This document shows, piece by piece, positions 1 through 10,196 of a stretch of 64,000 nucleotides of DNA; the stretch's first letter is position 1, and the number at the start of each line of letters is the position of its first letter. Made by a program: the position numbers and the translations under genes. The notes beneath the pieces were generated by a model that was not told where the DNA came from, did no database searches, and was given only the letters and a program-made list of their open reading frames with translations. The stretch covers positions 389,336 to 453,335 of the forward strand of contig NZ_JBHLUN010000001.1 in the NCBI RefSeq assembly GCF_042433915.1, written 5' to 3'. This DNA comes from Roseomonas elaeocarpi (lineage in GTDB: Bacteria; Pseudomonadota; Alphaproteobacteria; Acetobacterales; Acetobacteraceae).

Positions 1-768
1 CATGCCGTTCCAGCGGCGGGCATTGGCGAAGATGAAGTGCCCGTCCCAGATATGACCGGTCTGGGCGATGTACTTCTGGACTTCGTAGAGCTTGGCGCTG
101 TCGATCAGCGCCAGCGGGTTTTCCTGGCCATCGACCACGCGCGTCTGCAGGGCGGCGTAGAGCTCACCGAAGTTGATGGAGGTGGGCGAGGCGCCGAGCG
201 CGTTGAAGGCCGTGACCCAGAGCTGATTGCCGGGAACGCGGATCTTCAGCCCCTTCAGGTCGCCGGGGTTGTTGATCGGGCGCGCGCTGGTGGTGATGTT
301 GCGATAGCCGTTGTCCAGCATCTTCGGCAGCACGAAGAGCCCGACCTTGCCGAACTGCGCGCGAACGAAGCCGCCGAGGTCGCCGTCCATGGCGGCCCAG
401 ACCTTGTCGTAGCTCTCGAAGGCGAAGGCGACGGCGTTGATGCCGCCGACCGGCACCACGGTCTGGTTCACGCCCGAGGTCGACATGAAGTCCAGCGCGC
501 CCGAGCGCGTCTGGGTGAACATGTCGGCTTCGCCGCCCAGCTGGCTGTTCGGGTAGACCTGCAGGTCGACCTGGCCGCCGGTGTCCTTGTTGATGGCGGC
601 CGCGGCTTCCTGGATGCGCTTGACGCCGGGATGGTCGGACGGGAAGGCCGTGCCGTAGCGCAGCCGGTACTTCGCGCTCTGCGCCTGCGCCCGGCGGAGC
701 GAGGGAGCACACAGGACACCCGCCCCCAGAACGGCCCCCAGGCCGCGCCGCGTCATGAGAACCGACAT
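1..768 (-). CDS. TRAP transporter substrate-binding protein DctP (C-terminus beyond window edge)
   Basis: Periplasmic binding protein of a tripartite ATP-independent (TRAP) transporter, which hands an organic or sugar acid to membrane partners that are not in the window. The first 256 codons are visible; the family is usually about 320-340 residues. The N-terminus reads MSVLMTRRGLGAVLGAG and ends its export signal near RAQAQS. DctP-family stretches follow, such as GTAFPSDHPGVKR, SQLGGEADMFTQ, NQLWVTAFNALGAS and the Q-x-R-V-V-D-G-Q-E-N-P ligand-site motif. The ATG at 768 is preceded by GGAGG seven bases upstream. It is divergent from a dehydrogenase-uxuB-uxuA operon, so a hexuronate or aldonate ligand is likely (inference). 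Confidence 0.93.
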   Translation of the reverse strand, partial: MSVLMTRRGLGAVLGAGVLCAPSLRRAQAQSAKYRLRYGTAFPSDHPGVKRIQEAAAAINKDTGGQVDLQVYPNSQLGGEADMFTQTRSGALDFMSTSGVNQTVVPVGGINAVAFAFESYDKVWAAMDGDLGGFVRAQFGKVGLFVLPKMLDNGYRNITTSARPINNPGDLKGLKIRVPGNQLWVTAFNALGASPTSINFGELYAALQTRVVDGQENPLALIDSAKLYEVQKYIAQTGHIWDGHFIFANARRWNGM

Positions 769-869
769 TCCGTTTCCTCCAGGGCTCGCGAAGGCTCGCC
801 GGCCCGCGGCCAGCGCACAGGTTTTTTGGCGACGAGGTTGCCCAGGGCATCCTTGCCGCGGTGGCTGGC

Positions 870-902
870 GACATCTATAAGACATCTGTCGACTAGTCGA
901 CA
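870..902. promoter_or_regulatory. Palindromic operator candidate in the divergent TRAP/dehydrogenase promoter region
   Basis: A perfect 16-bp palindrome, TGTCGACTAGTCGACA, lies at 887-902. Just before it are two GACATCT copies (870-876 and 881-887) exactly 11 bp apart, one helical turn. The element sits between the divergent TRAP binding protein (start 768) and the dehydrogenase (start 955). It resembles the symmetric operators of GntR-family (FCD) regulators that usually control hexuronate genes. No regulator gene is visible here, so the binder is inferred. Confidence 0.6.
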
Positions 903-954
903 AGATAGCGGAACGACGTTTGTGTGGCCTCGCGCCCGACGGGAGAACCCGGCC

Positions 955-1974
955 ATGGTGAGCATTGCTGTTGCCCAACCCGGAATGCTGGAAATCCGGA
1001 CGGAGGAGGCCTCCCTTCATCCCGGTGAAGGAGAGGTCCTGGTTCGCGTGCGGCGCGCGGGGATCTGCGGCTCGGACATGCACATCCTGCACGGTTCCAA
1101 CCCCTTCGCCCGCTACCCCCGCGTGATCGGCCACGAGTTCGCGGGGCACGTGGTGGAAACCGGCAAGGGCGTTGAGGGGCTGGTGGCCGGTGACGCCGTG
1201 GTGGCCGATCCCGTGCTGGCCTGCGGCCACTGCTATCCCTGCCGCATCGGCCGCCCGAATGTTTGCAGCAACCTCGAGGTGCTGGGCGTTCACCGCGACG
1301 GCGGCTTCCGCGACCACGTGGTGCTGCCCGCCAGCAACTGCGTGAAGGTGCCGGACAGCCTGCCGATCGAGATCGCGGCGCTGGCCGAACCCTTCGCGGT
1401 GGCGGCCAACGTCCTGTCGCGCACGGGGATCAGCGCGGAGGACACGGTGCTGATCTACGGCGCGGGCACGGTGGGCCTGACGGCGCTGCAGGTGGCGCGG
1501 CTGCACGGGGCGCGCTGCATCATCTCCGACGTGGACGAGAGCCGCCTGGAACGGGCGCGCGGCTTCGGCGCGGCGGTGACAATCAATCCGCGCGAAACCG
1601 ACCTCCCGCAGGCGGTGCGCGACGAGAACGAGGGGCTGGGGCCCAGCCTGGTGATCGACGGCGCCGGCATCCCCGCACTGCTGGAGGAAGCCTGCCGCGT
1701 CGCCAGCCCCGCCGGCCGCATCGGCCTGCTCGGCTTCTCGCCCGGGCCTTGCAACATCAGCCAGCAGGAGATCGTCAAGAAGGAGCTGACCATCGTCGGC
1801 TCCCGCCTCAACCGCCGCTTCATCCCGCAGGTTGTGGAATGGCTGGCCGAGGGCAAGCTGCAGCCCGCCGGCATGATCACCCAGACGGTTCCGGCACGCG
1901 AGGCGCAGGCCGCCTTCGACCTGATCGAGAACGACCCGGCCAGCACCATCAAGGTGCAGCTGGACTTTGCATGA
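955..1974 (+). CDS. Zinc-dependent medium-chain dehydrogenase, probable L-gulonate/L-galactonate/L-idonate 5-dehydrogenase type
   Basis: A 339-residue NAD(P)-dependent sugar-acid or polyol dehydrogenase of the MDR superfamily. Visible features are the catalytic zinc ligands Cys38 (GICGSD) and His60-Glu61 (GHE), four structural-zinc cysteines at 90, 93, 96 and 104, and the Rossmann motif GAGTVG at about 169-174. The ATG at 955 follows a GGGAG box at about 941. Its stop overlaps the uxuB start (ATGA). Neighbours fructuronate reductase and mannonate dehydratase suggest it feeds fructuronate or tagaturonate into the pathway, as L-gulonate or L-galactonate 5-dehydrogenases do. Substrate is inferred from context; sorbitol or threonine dehydrogenase activity cannot be excluded. 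Confidence 0.88.
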   Translation: MVSIAVAQPGMLEIRTEEASLHPGEGEVLVRVRRAGICGSDMHILHGSNPFARYPRVIGHEFAGHVVETGKGVEGLVAGDAVVADPVLACGHCYPCRIGRPNVCSNLEVLGVHRDGGFRDHVVLPASNCVKVPDSLPIEIAALAEPFAVAANVLSRTGISAEDTVLIYGAGTVGLTALQVARLHGARCIISDVDESRLERARGFGAAVTINPRETDLPQAVRDENEGLGPSLVIDGAGIPALLEEACRVASPAGRIGLLGFSPGPCNISQQEIVKKELTIVGSRLNRRFIPQVVEWLAEGKLQPAGMITQTVPAREAQAAFDLIENDPASTIKVQLDFA

Positions 1975-3455
1975 CCGACATCGCTTCCTCGCTGCCCCGG
2001 CTCTCGGCCGCGACGCTGGGGCATGTGCGGCCCGGCGTGACGCTGCCGGGCTACGATCGCGCGCGGCTCGGCACGGGCATCGTGCATCTGGGCCTCGGCG
2101 CCTTCGTGCGGGCACACGTCGCGGCCTACACCGACGACCTGCTGGCGATCGAGCCGGGCGACTGGGGCATCACCGGCGTCAGCCTGCGCCGGCCCGACCA
2201 GCGCGACCTGCTGGCACCCCAGGACGGGCTCTACACCACGCTGCAGCGCGACGGTGCCGGCGCCCACGCGCGGATCATCGGCTGCCTGCGCGACACGCTG
2301 GTCGCGCCGGAGGATCCGGCCGGGCTGGTGGCGCGCATGGCCGACCCGGCCTGCCGCATCGTCAGCCTGACCATCACCGAGAAGGGCTACTGCCACGATC
2401 CCGCCACCGGGCAGCTGGACGCGGCGCATCCCGACATCCGGCACGACCTGGAGAACCCGACGGCACCGCGCAGCGCGGTCGGGCTGATCACCGCGGCGCT
2501 GGCGGCACGCCGAGCAGCGGGGCAGCGGCCCTTCACCGTGCTGTGCTGTGACAACCTGCCGCACAACGGTCGGATGCTGCGCGGGCTGGTGACGGATTTC
2601 GCGGCGCTGCGCGACGACGGGCTCGCCGGCTGGATCGCAGCGAATGCTGCCTTCCCCTCCACCATGGTCGACCGCATCGTGCCGGCCGCGACGGCGGCCG
2701 ACGTCGAGGCGGCCGCAACGGCGACGGGCCTCTACGATGCTGCGGCGGTGAGCCACGAGCCGTTCCGGCAATGGGTGATCGAGGACCGCTTCGTCGACGG
2801 CATCCGCCCGACCTGGGAGCGCGTCGGCGCGCAGCTCGTCACGGACGTGCTGCCCTACGAGCACATGAAGCTGCGCCTGCTGAACGGGGCGCATTCGGCG
2901 CTGGCCTATCTCGGCTACCTCGCCGGGCACGAGACCATTGCCGACACCGTGGCCGATCCCGTGTTCCGCACCTACGTCGAGGCGCTGTGGCGGGAGGAGG
3001 TCATTCCCGCGGTGCCGCCACCGCCCGGCGTGGACATGGGGAATTACGCCGCGCAGCTGCTCGCGCGCTTTGCCAATCCGGCGGTGCGCCACCGCACCTG
3101 GCAGATCGCGATGGACGGGTCGCAGAAGCTGCCGCAGCGGCTGTTGTCGACCATCCGCGACCGGCTGGCGGAGGGCCTCCCGATCCCACGCCTGGCGCTC
3201 GCGGTGGCGGGCTGGATCCGCTACGTCGGCGGCACCGACGAGGCAGGCCGGCCGATCGACGTGCGCGATCCCCTGGCCGCCAGCCTGCGCGCGACCCTGG
3301 AGGGCGCTGCCCCGGAAGGGCGCGTCGAAGCGATCCTGGAAACCGAGGCGGTGTTCGGCACCGACCTGCCGCGGCAGCCGGCCTTCGTGGCCGCCGTTGG
3401 CGGGGCCTATGCCCGGTTGCTGGCGCAGGGCGCCCGCGCCGCGGCTGCGACCTGA
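1971..3455 (+). CDS. uxuB: Mannitol dehydrogenase family protein, probable D-fructuronate reductase (UxuB)
   Basis: A 494-residue long-chain dehydrogenase that would reduce D-fructuronate to D-mannonate with NADH. The N-terminal cofactor motif is GIVHLGLGAFVRAH. The family catalytic signature is present: Lys300, Asn305 and His308 in MKLRLLNGAHS. The start overlaps the preceding dehydrogenase stop by four bases, and uxuA follows 13 bases after the stop, so the three genes are one operon. The family also contains mannitol, arabinitol and tagaturonate enzymes; pairing with mannonate dehydratase favours UxuB. Confidence 0.9.
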   Translation: MTDIASSLPRLSAATLGHVRPGVTLPGYDRARLGTGIVHLGLGAFVRAHVAAYTDDLLAIEPGDWGITGVSLRRPDQRDLLAPQDGLYTTLQRDGAGAHARIIGCLRDTLVAPEDPAGLVARMADPACRIVSLTITEKGYCHDPATGQLDAAHPDIRHDLENPTAPRSAVGLITAALAARRAAGQRPFTVLCCDNLPHNGRMLRGLVTDFAALRDDGLAGWIAANAAFPSTMVDRIVPAATAADVEAAATATGLYDAAAVSHEPFRQWVIEDRFVDGIRPTWERVGAQLVTDVLPYEHMKLRLLNGAHSALAYLGYLAGHETIADTVADPVFRTYVEALWREEVIPAVPPPPGVDMGNYAAQLLARFANPAVRHRTWQIAMDGSQKLPQRLLSTIRDRLAEGLPIPRLALAVAGWIRYVGGTDEAGRPIDVRDPLAASLRATLEGAAPEGRVEAILETEAVFGTDLPRQPAFVAAVGGAYARLLAQGARAAAAT

Positions 3456-3468
3456 GCTGGAGGAAACA

Positions 3469-4665
3469 ATGGAACAAAGCTGGCGCTGGTTCGGTCCCGA
3501 TGACGTGGTGCCGCTGCACGCGATCCGTCAGGCCGGGGCATCGGGGGTGGTCACCGCCCTGCACCAGATCCCCTATGGCGAAGTCTGGAGCGTCGAGGCG
3601 ATCAGCGAGCGCCAGGCGCAGATCGCGGCCGACCCGGAACTCGGGCTGCGCTGGAACGTGGTGGAAAGCCTGCCGATCCACGAGCGCGTGAAGCTCGGCG
3701 AAGGCGACCTGACGGGGATCTTCGACAACTACCGCCAGTCGATGCGCAACCTCGCCGCCTGCGGGGTGAAGACCATCTGCTACAACTTCATGCCCGTGGT
3801 GGATTGGACGCGCACGGAGCTGCGGCGCCGGCTGCCCGGCGGCGCGCTGGCGCTGCGCTTCAACGCGCACGAGTTCGCTGCCTTCGAATGCCTCATGCTC
3901 GGGCGCAAGGGCGCGGAAGCGGAGTATTCCGACGAGGTCATGGACCGCGCCCGCGCCTGGTTCAACAGCGCCAGCGAGAGCAACAAGTCCACCCTGCTGG
4001 CCAGCATCATGGCGGGCCTGCCCGGGGCCTTCGACCGCTACGACATCCCGGCGCTGCGCCGGATGCTGGAGCGCTACGAGGGCGTGACGGCGGAGGTGCT
4101 GCGCGAGCGTCTGGCCCGCTTCCTGCGCGAGGTCATTCCGGTGGCCGAGGAGGTGGGCATCCGCATGGCGATCCATCCGGACGATCCGCCGCGGTCGATC
4201 ATGGGCCTGCCGCGCATCGTTTCCGGTGCCGAGGACCTGGAGTTCATCACCGGTGCCGTGGAGTCCGACAGCAACGGCATCACCTTCTGCACGGGCTCGC
4301 TCGGCGCGGGCGTGCAGAACGACGTACCGGCGATGGCGCGGCGCTTCGCCCCGAAGGTGCACTTCGCGCACCTGCGCAACGTCGCCAAGGAGCCGGACGG
4401 CTCCTTCATGGAGGCCGATCACCTGGGCGGCGACACCGACATGGTTGCCGTGATCGAGACGCTCCTGCGCGAGCAGGGGCGGCGTCGTGAGGGCGGCGAG
4501 GCCGAGTGGCGCATCCCCATGCGCCCGGACCATGGTCACGAGCTGCTGGACGACATCGGCAAGGGGAGCTTCCCGGGCTATTCCGCCATCGGCCGGCTGA
4601 AGGGGCTGGCGGAACTGCGTGGGGTGATGGTCGCCGTGTCCAGGCTGCGATCCCTGCCACTCTGA
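3469..4665 (+). CDS. uxuA: Mannonate dehydratase
   Basis: A 398-residue enzyme dehydrating D-mannonate to 2-keto-3-deoxy-D-gluconate in hexuronate catabolism. Recognisable UxuA segments are WSVEAISERQ near the N-terminus, YNFMPVVDWTRT, RMAIHPDDPPRSIMGLPRI around the metal/substrate site, the CTGSLG loop, VHFAHLRNV and the C-terminal MRPDHGH. Length matches the family (about 390-400). A GGAGG box lies six bases before the ATG. It is the last gene of the operon and is followed by a strong hairpin terminator. Confidence 0.97.
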   Translation: MEQSWRWFGPDDVVPLHAIRQAGASGVVTALHQIPYGEVWSVEAISERQAQIAADPELGLRWNVVESLPIHERVKLGEGDLTGIFDNYRQSMRNLAACGVKTICYNFMPVVDWTRTELRRRLPGGALALRFNAHEFAAFECLMLGRKGAEAEYSDEVMDRARAWFNSASESNKSTLLASIMAGLPGAFDRYDIPALRRMLERYEGVTAEVLRERLARFLREVIPVAEEVGIRMAIHPDDPPRSIMGLPRIVSGAEDLEFITGAVESDSNGITFCTGSLGAGVQNDVPAMARRFAPKVHFAHLRNVAKEPDGSFMEADHLGGDTDMVAVIETLLREQGRRREGGEAEWRIPMRPDHGHELLDDIGKGSFPGYSAIGRLKGLAELRGVMVAVSRLRSLPL

Positions 4666-4760
4666 GCTCGGCCAAGGGCACCCCGAGCCGGGCCGGGAAG
4701 TACATCAGGCTCGGCAGCCCGGAGGCCAGGCAAACATCCCCGCATCGCGGAGCGGTCGTC

Positions 4761-4789
4761 CGGCATCGCGCCCCCACGGCGCGATGCCG
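4761..4789. terminator. Bidirectional hairpin terminator between uxuA and the convergent dehydrogenase
   Basis: A perfect 12-bp stem, CGGCATCGCGCC paired with GGCGCGATGCCG, with a 5-base loop (CCCAC). It sits in the 242-bp gap between two convergent genes. The flanking tail is only moderately T-rich. The rest of the gap (4666-4907) shows no gene. Confidence 0.75.
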
Positions 4790-4907
4790 CAATAACCTTT
4801 AGGTGTCCTGCTGGCGTGAACCGCTCAGAACGCGAGATCAGGCGGGCCGGAACCGACACCGCCGAAGATCTCGACTGAACTGGTGGTCAGCGTCCTGCGG
4901 GTCTCGA

Positions 4908-5915
4908 TCACCACTCGATCCCGATCTTTCCGAAATGCCCGCCGTCCAGCTCGTACTGGAAGGCCGTGCCGAGCTGGTCGAGCGGAAAGCGCCTGTCGAT
5001 CACGGGCCGGATCGCGCCGCTGTCGAGTGCGCGCACGAAGTCCTGCTGTTCCCGCCGGCTGCCGACGATGATGCCCTGGAGCCTCGCCTGCTTCACCATC
5101 AGCGCCGCCGTCGGAACCTCGCCGGCCGCTCCGGTCAGGACACCGATCAGCGAGATATGCCCGCCGACGCGCACCGCCTCGATCGACTGGGCGAGCGTGC
5201 CGGGACCGCCGACCTCGACCACGTGGTCCACGCCGCGTCCGCCGGTCCAGTCCCGCACGGCGCGGCCCCATTGAGGCTGTTCGCGGTAGTTGAGCGTGAA
5301 GTCCGCCCCCAGATCCTTTGCCCGCTCCAGCTTCTGTCCGGAGGAGGAGGTGATCACGACCGTGGCACCCATCAGCTTGGCGATCTGAAGCGCCCAGATT
5401 GAGACACCGCCGGTGCCCAGCAGCAGCACCGTGTCGCCCGCCTTGAGTTTGCCGTCGACCACCAGTGCCCGCCACGCCGTCAGGCCGGCGGTGGTGATCG
5501 TCGCGGCCTCGACGGCATCGAACATCCTGGGTGCGCGGGTGAAGGCCGTCGCGGGCATCACCACGTGCTCCTGTGCGAAGCCGTCGGTGCCGTCGCCCGG
5601 CGTGCTCCGGAAGTCCTCCACCACTGGCGTGCCGTCCTGCCAGTCGGGAAAGAAGCACGAAACCACGGCGTCACCGGGCGCGAACTCCGTCACGCCGGGA
5701 CCGACCGCTTCCACGCTGCCCGCCCCGTCGGCGAGAGGCACGCGCCCGTCCGCGCTGGGCATGCGCCCGGTCGCGATGCCGAGATCGTGGAAGTTGAGCG
5801 AGCTGCCATGCAGTGCCACCCGGATTTCACCCGGACCAGGATCGCCAGGATCCGGCCTGTCTTCCATCACCAGCCGCTCCAGCCCGCCTGGGGAGCGTAG
5901 CGCCATCGCCTTCAT
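4908..5915 (-). CDS. NAD(P)-dependent alcohol dehydrogenase / quinone-oxidoreductase-like MDR protein
   Basis: A 335-residue zinc-free-type MDR oxidoreductase. It starts MKAMALRSPGGLERL and contains LNFHDLGIATGRMP, the domain-linking TTAGLTAWRAL stretch and the nucleotide-binding segment VLLLGTGGVSIWALQIAK, followed by a VVEVGGPGTLAQS region. The zinc-binding cysteine cluster of the dehydrogenase at 955 is absent. The ATG at 5915 follows AAGGA nine bases upstream; an upstream in-frame extension is possible but lacks support. It stands alone, convergent with uxuA and divergent from the ABC operon at 6174. Substrate unknown. Confidence 0.88.
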   Translation of the reverse strand: MKAMALRSPGGLERLVMEDRPDPGDPGPGEIRVALHGSSLNFHDLGIATGRMPSADGRVPLADGAGSVEAVGPGVTEFAPGDAVVSCFFPDWQDGTPVVEDFRSTPGDGTDGFAQEHVVMPATAFTRAPRMFDAVEAATITTAGLTAWRALVVDGKLKAGDTVLLLGTGGVSIWALQIAKLMGATVVITSSSGQKLERAKDLGADFTLNYREQPQWGRAVRDWTGGRGVDHVVEVGGPGTLAQSIEAVRVGGHISLIGVLTGAAGEVPTAALMVKQARLQGIIVGSRREQQDFVRALDSGAIRPVIDRRFPLDQLGTAFQYELDGGHFGKIGIEW

Positions 5916-6068
5916 GTCAGGATCCTTGCCTACTCCGACCCGAACGCGCGAGGCGCCCGGCCGCTGCCTCAGCAACGGCCTGTCTCAAGGACGAGGCATC
6001 CCCTGGGCTGGCGGGCAGGATTATGACGCCCTGTTAAGAACAACGAATCCGCCGCGGCAGTAGCGCGG

Positions 6069-6090
6069 AATGTTAGGGGTCTCTAACATT
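6069..6090. promoter_or_regulatory. Inverted repeat operator candidate upstream of the ABC operon
   Basis: Perfect 8-bp arms AATGTTAG and CTAACATT are separated by six bases (GGGTCT). The element is in the 258-bp divergent gap between the MDR dehydrogenase (start 5915) and the solute-binding protein (start 6174), about 85 bp before the latter. It could be an operator or a short hairpin. No regulator gene is adjacent. Confidence 0.5.
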
Positions 6091-6173
6091 GTTCCCAAAT
6101 AACGGATGGCCTGGGCCGGGTGGCGTTCTCCGCCGCCCGACAGAACCGCCGTGGCTAAGAAAGAGGGAACAAG

Positions 6174-7352
6174 ATGCAGTATGCTTCACGCCGCGGCGTG
6201 CTGAGCGGCAGTGCTGGGTTGCTGCTGGGCGGCATGGGCCTTGCCCAGGCTCAGACCCCTGAGCCTCGCAGCCCGCTCACGCTCAACATCGTCGACGCGG
6301 CGGGCAACCTGGCCCTGACGCAGAAGGCCTTCGACAACTATCGCCGCGCCAAGCCGCGCATGGTGTCGCGCATGGTCTTCACCAAGGCGCCGGCGCCCGA
6401 GGTGCCGGGCAAGATCAAGGCGCAGCAGGATGCCGGGCGCCTCGACATCGACATGGTGATCGTGGGCACCGACGCGCTTTCCGCCGGCATCCAGCAGGGG
6501 CTCTGGGCGGAACTGACCAAGACCCATGCCGCGGCCCTGCCCAACCTGCAGGACATCTTCCTCGAGCCGGCCTGGCGCATGCAGGGCCTGGCGCAGAACC
6601 AGGGCGTGGTGGTGTCCTACTACCCCTCCGGTCCGTTGCTGGAATACATGCCCGACAAGGTGAAGACGCCGCCCGGCAGCGCCGAGGAGCTCCTGGCCTG
6701 GGCCAAGCAGAATCCCAACAAGTTCTCCTACGCCCGCCCGGCCAATTCCGGTCCCGGCCGCACCTGGCTGATGGGCCTCCCCTATATCCTGGGCGACAAG
6801 GATCCGTCCGACCCGATGGGCGGCTGGGACAAGACCTGGGGCTACCTGAAGGAACTCGGCCAATACGTCGAATACTACCCGACGGGCACCGGCGTCACGA
6901 TGAAGGAACTGGGTGAGGGCACCCGGGACATGATCATCAGCACCACGGGCTGGGACATCAACCCGCGCGTGCTGGGCATCGTGCCGAAGGAAGCCAAGGT
7001 CGCGACGCTCAAGAACTTCCGCTGGGTGGTGGACGCCCACTACCTCGTCATCCCCAAGGGCATCGCGGAGGAACGGCTGCGCGTGCTGCTGGACCTGACC
7101 TCCTTCCTGCTGACCAAGGAAAGTCAGGCCTATACCTTTGACGAGGGCTACTTCTATCCCGGCCCGGCGGTGAAGGGCGTCACGCTCGACATGGCGCCCA
7201 AGGAAAGCCAGGACGCCATCCGCGAGTTCGGCCGCCCCGAATACGACAAGCTGATCGCCGAAACGCCCACGGAGCTGCCGCTGGACGCCGACAAGATGGT
7301 GCTGGCCTTCCGTCGCTGGGACGAGGAAATCGGCGCGCGGAGAACCAAGTGA
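6174..7352 (+). CDS. ABC transporter periplasmic solute-binding protein (polyamine/thiamine/iron-type importer)
   Basis: A 392-residue exported binding protein. A signal peptide with a twin-arginine pair (SRRGVLSG) ends at about residue 27 (AQAQTPEP). The mature part looks like a bacterial extracellular solute-binding protein that serves PotABCD/FbpABC-like importers. Conserved internal blocks are KIKAQQDAGRLDIDMV, YARPANSGPG, GLPYILGDKDPSDP and YYPTGTG. The ATG follows AGAGGGA. It is the first gene of an operon with an ATPase and two permeases. A clear paralogue lies convergently at 10230-11417. Ligand unknown. Confidence 0.9.
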   Translation: MQYASRRGVLSGSAGLLLGGMGLAQAQTPEPRSPLTLNIVDAAGNLALTQKAFDNYRRAKPRMVSRMVFTKAPAPEVPGKIKAQQDAGRLDIDMVIVGTDALSAGIQQGLWAELTKTHAAALPNLQDIFLEPAWRMQGLAQNQGVVVSYYPSGPLLEYMPDKVKTPPGSAEELLAWAKQNPNKFSYARPANSGPGRTWLMGLPYILGDKDPSDPMGGWDKTWGYLKELGQYVEYYPTGTGVTMKELGEGTRDMIISTTGWDINPRVLGIVPKEAKVATLKNFRWVVDAHYLVIPKGIAEERLRVLLDLTSFLLTKESQAYTFDEGYFYPGPAVKGVTLDMAPKESQDAIREFGRPEYDKLIAETPTELPLDADKMVLAFRRWDEEIGARRTK

Positions 7353-7371
7353 GCGACGGAGGACCCCGGGC

Positions 7372-8435
<1,064 letters not shown>

Positions 8436-8439
<4 letters not shown>

Positions 8440-9332
8440 GCGCCGCGGTCGACACCGCGCGCCCGTCGCTGCGGCTGCGGCTGGCGGCGCGCGGGGTGGA
8501 TTCCGTGGCGCTGCTGGTGATCCCGGCCGCCTTCGTGATCCTGGCGCTGTTCCTCTACCCGTTCCTCTACGGCCTGTGGCTGTCCTTCCGGCCGAAGGAT
8601 GGCAGCCTGCTCGGCAACTACGCCCGCTTCTTTTCCGACCCGTTCCTGTACGACACCATCTGGGTCACCATGCGGCTGGCGGTGCCGGTGACGCTGCTGA
8701 ACCTGATCCTGGCCATCCCCGTCGCCTTCCGCGTGCGGTTGATGCGGCGCCAGCGCCTGCTGACCACCATCCTGATCCTGCCGATCACGCTGGGCACGGT
8801 GCTGGTGGCGGAAGGCATGCTGTTCTACTTCGGCGCCCAGGGCTGGTTCAGCCGCACGCTGATGACGATCGGCCTGACATCCGGACCGCTGAAGCTGACC
8901 AACAGCTATATCGGCGTGTTCCTGTCGCTGCTGATCACCGGCTTTCCCTTCACCTTCCTGCTGACGCTGTCCTACGTCACCGGCATCGATTCCTCGCTGG
9001 AGCAGGCGGCGGCGACGCTGGGGGCGGGGCCGCGCTCGCGCTTCCGCCACATCTTCCTGCCGCTGCTGATCCCGGGGCTGGCCATCACCTTCTGCCTCAG
9101 CTTCGTGCAGGCCTACTCGGTGTTCCCGTCCGCGGTGCTGGTGGGCGAGCCGGCACGGATCACCCGCGTCATCTCCATCGCGGCCTACCAGGCAGCCTTC
9201 GAGGAATACGACTATTCCCTCGCCTCGGCGATCGCGATGATCATGGGCTTCACGCAGCTCGCCGTCGTGGTCGCCGTGCTGGCGTCGCGGCAATTCTTCT
9301 ACCGCGGCCCCGCCGGCGGCGGCAAAGGCTGA
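8436..9332 (+). CDS. ABC transporter permease, first subunit
   Basis: A 298-residue inner-membrane permease of the PotB/CysT class with about six hydrophobic helices, beginning LLVIPAAFVILALFLYPF. The cytoplasmic EAA loop that docks on the ATPase is visible as EQAAATLGAGPRSRFRHIFLP. The start overlaps the ATPase stop by four bases, so translation is coupled. It forms the membrane channel with the permease at 9346. Confidence 0.93.
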
Positions 9333-9345
9333 GGAGGCGCGAACC

Positions 9346-10188
9346 ATGCACAGCAATCCCAGCCTGTCCACGCGCCTCTGGGCGGCCGCCCTGTGGGTGG
9401 CGGTGGGCTTCTTCGTCCTCAACCTGCTGGCGCTGATCGCTTCCGTGGTGGTCAGCTCCTTCGGCACGCGCTGGCTCGGCACCTGGCTGCCGGCGGGCTT
9501 CACCACCCGCTGGTACTTCGCCGCCTGGGAGGAGTTCCAGCTCCACGACGTGCTGCTCACCACCTTTCAGGTCGCGTTCTCCGTCGTGATCCTGTCCGGG
9601 CTGCTCGGCGTGCCGGCGGCCTATGCCATGGCGCGGCGGGACTTTCCGGGCAAGAAGGCACTGATGCTGCTGTTCCTGCTGCCGCTGCTGGTGCCGCCCA
9701 TCACCTACGGCATCCCGATGGCGACGGTGCTGTACCAGACCGGCCTCGGCGGCACGCTGGCCGGCGTCATCCTGGCCAACCTGGTGCCCACGGTTCCCTT
9801 CGTGATCCTGGTGATGATCCCGTTCGTGGAACAGATCGATCCGCGCATCGAGCAGGCGGCGCGCGTCTTCGGCGCCGGCACCTTCCGGCTGTTCGTCCAT
9901 GTGCTGACGCCGCTGCTGCTTCCGGGCGTGCTGGCGGCGCTGCTGCTGGTGCTGGTGCGCACCATCGCGATGTTCGAGCTGACCTTCCTGACCGCCGGGC
10001 CGACCAGCCAGACGCTGGTGGTGGCGCTGTACTACTCCGTCTTCGCGGCGGGCGTACGCGCGGTGCAGTCGGTGGACGCGATGGCGGTGATCTACATGCT
10101 GGCCACGCTGGTCTGGCTGGTGATCGCGCTGCGCTTCGTCAGCCCGACGCAGATCGTGGCGCGCGCCAAGCAGCAGCAGGCGCACTGA
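9346..10188 (+). CDS. ABC transporter permease, second subunit
   Basis: A 280-residue PotC-type permease. It has a hydrophobic N-terminal helix, several membrane spans (ALMLLFLLPLLVPPITYGIP is one) and an EAA loop reading EQAARVFGAGTFRLFVHVLTP. A GAGGAGG-type ribosome site lies 9-14 bases before the ATG. It ends the four-gene importer operon and is followed directly by a strong hairpin. Confidence 0.93.
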   Translation: MHSNPSLSTRLWAAALWVAVGFFVLNLLALIASVVVSSFGTRWLGTWLPAGFTTRWYFAAWEEFQLHDVLLTTFQVAFSVVILSGLLGVPAAYAMARRDFPGKKALMLLFLLPLLVPPITYGIPMATVLYQTGLGGTLAGVILANLVPTVPFVILVMIPFVEQIDPRIEQAARVFGAGTFRLFVHVLTPLLLPGVLAALLLVLVRTIAMFELTFLTAGPTSQTLVVALYYSVFAAGVRAVQSVDAMAVIYMLATLVWLVIALRFVSPTQIVARAKQQQAH

Positions 10189-10196
10189 CCGACACC

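Noticed and set aside
887..902. Attachment or recombination site
   Set aside because: The palindrome lies in a divergent promoter gap with no integrase, repeat partner or foreign segment; an operator is simpler.
1455..3092. Long open frame antisense to the dehydrogenase and uxuB genes
   Set aside because: Typical high-GC shadow ORF: Arg/Gly/His-rich translation, no family motif, and both sense genes are unmistakable.
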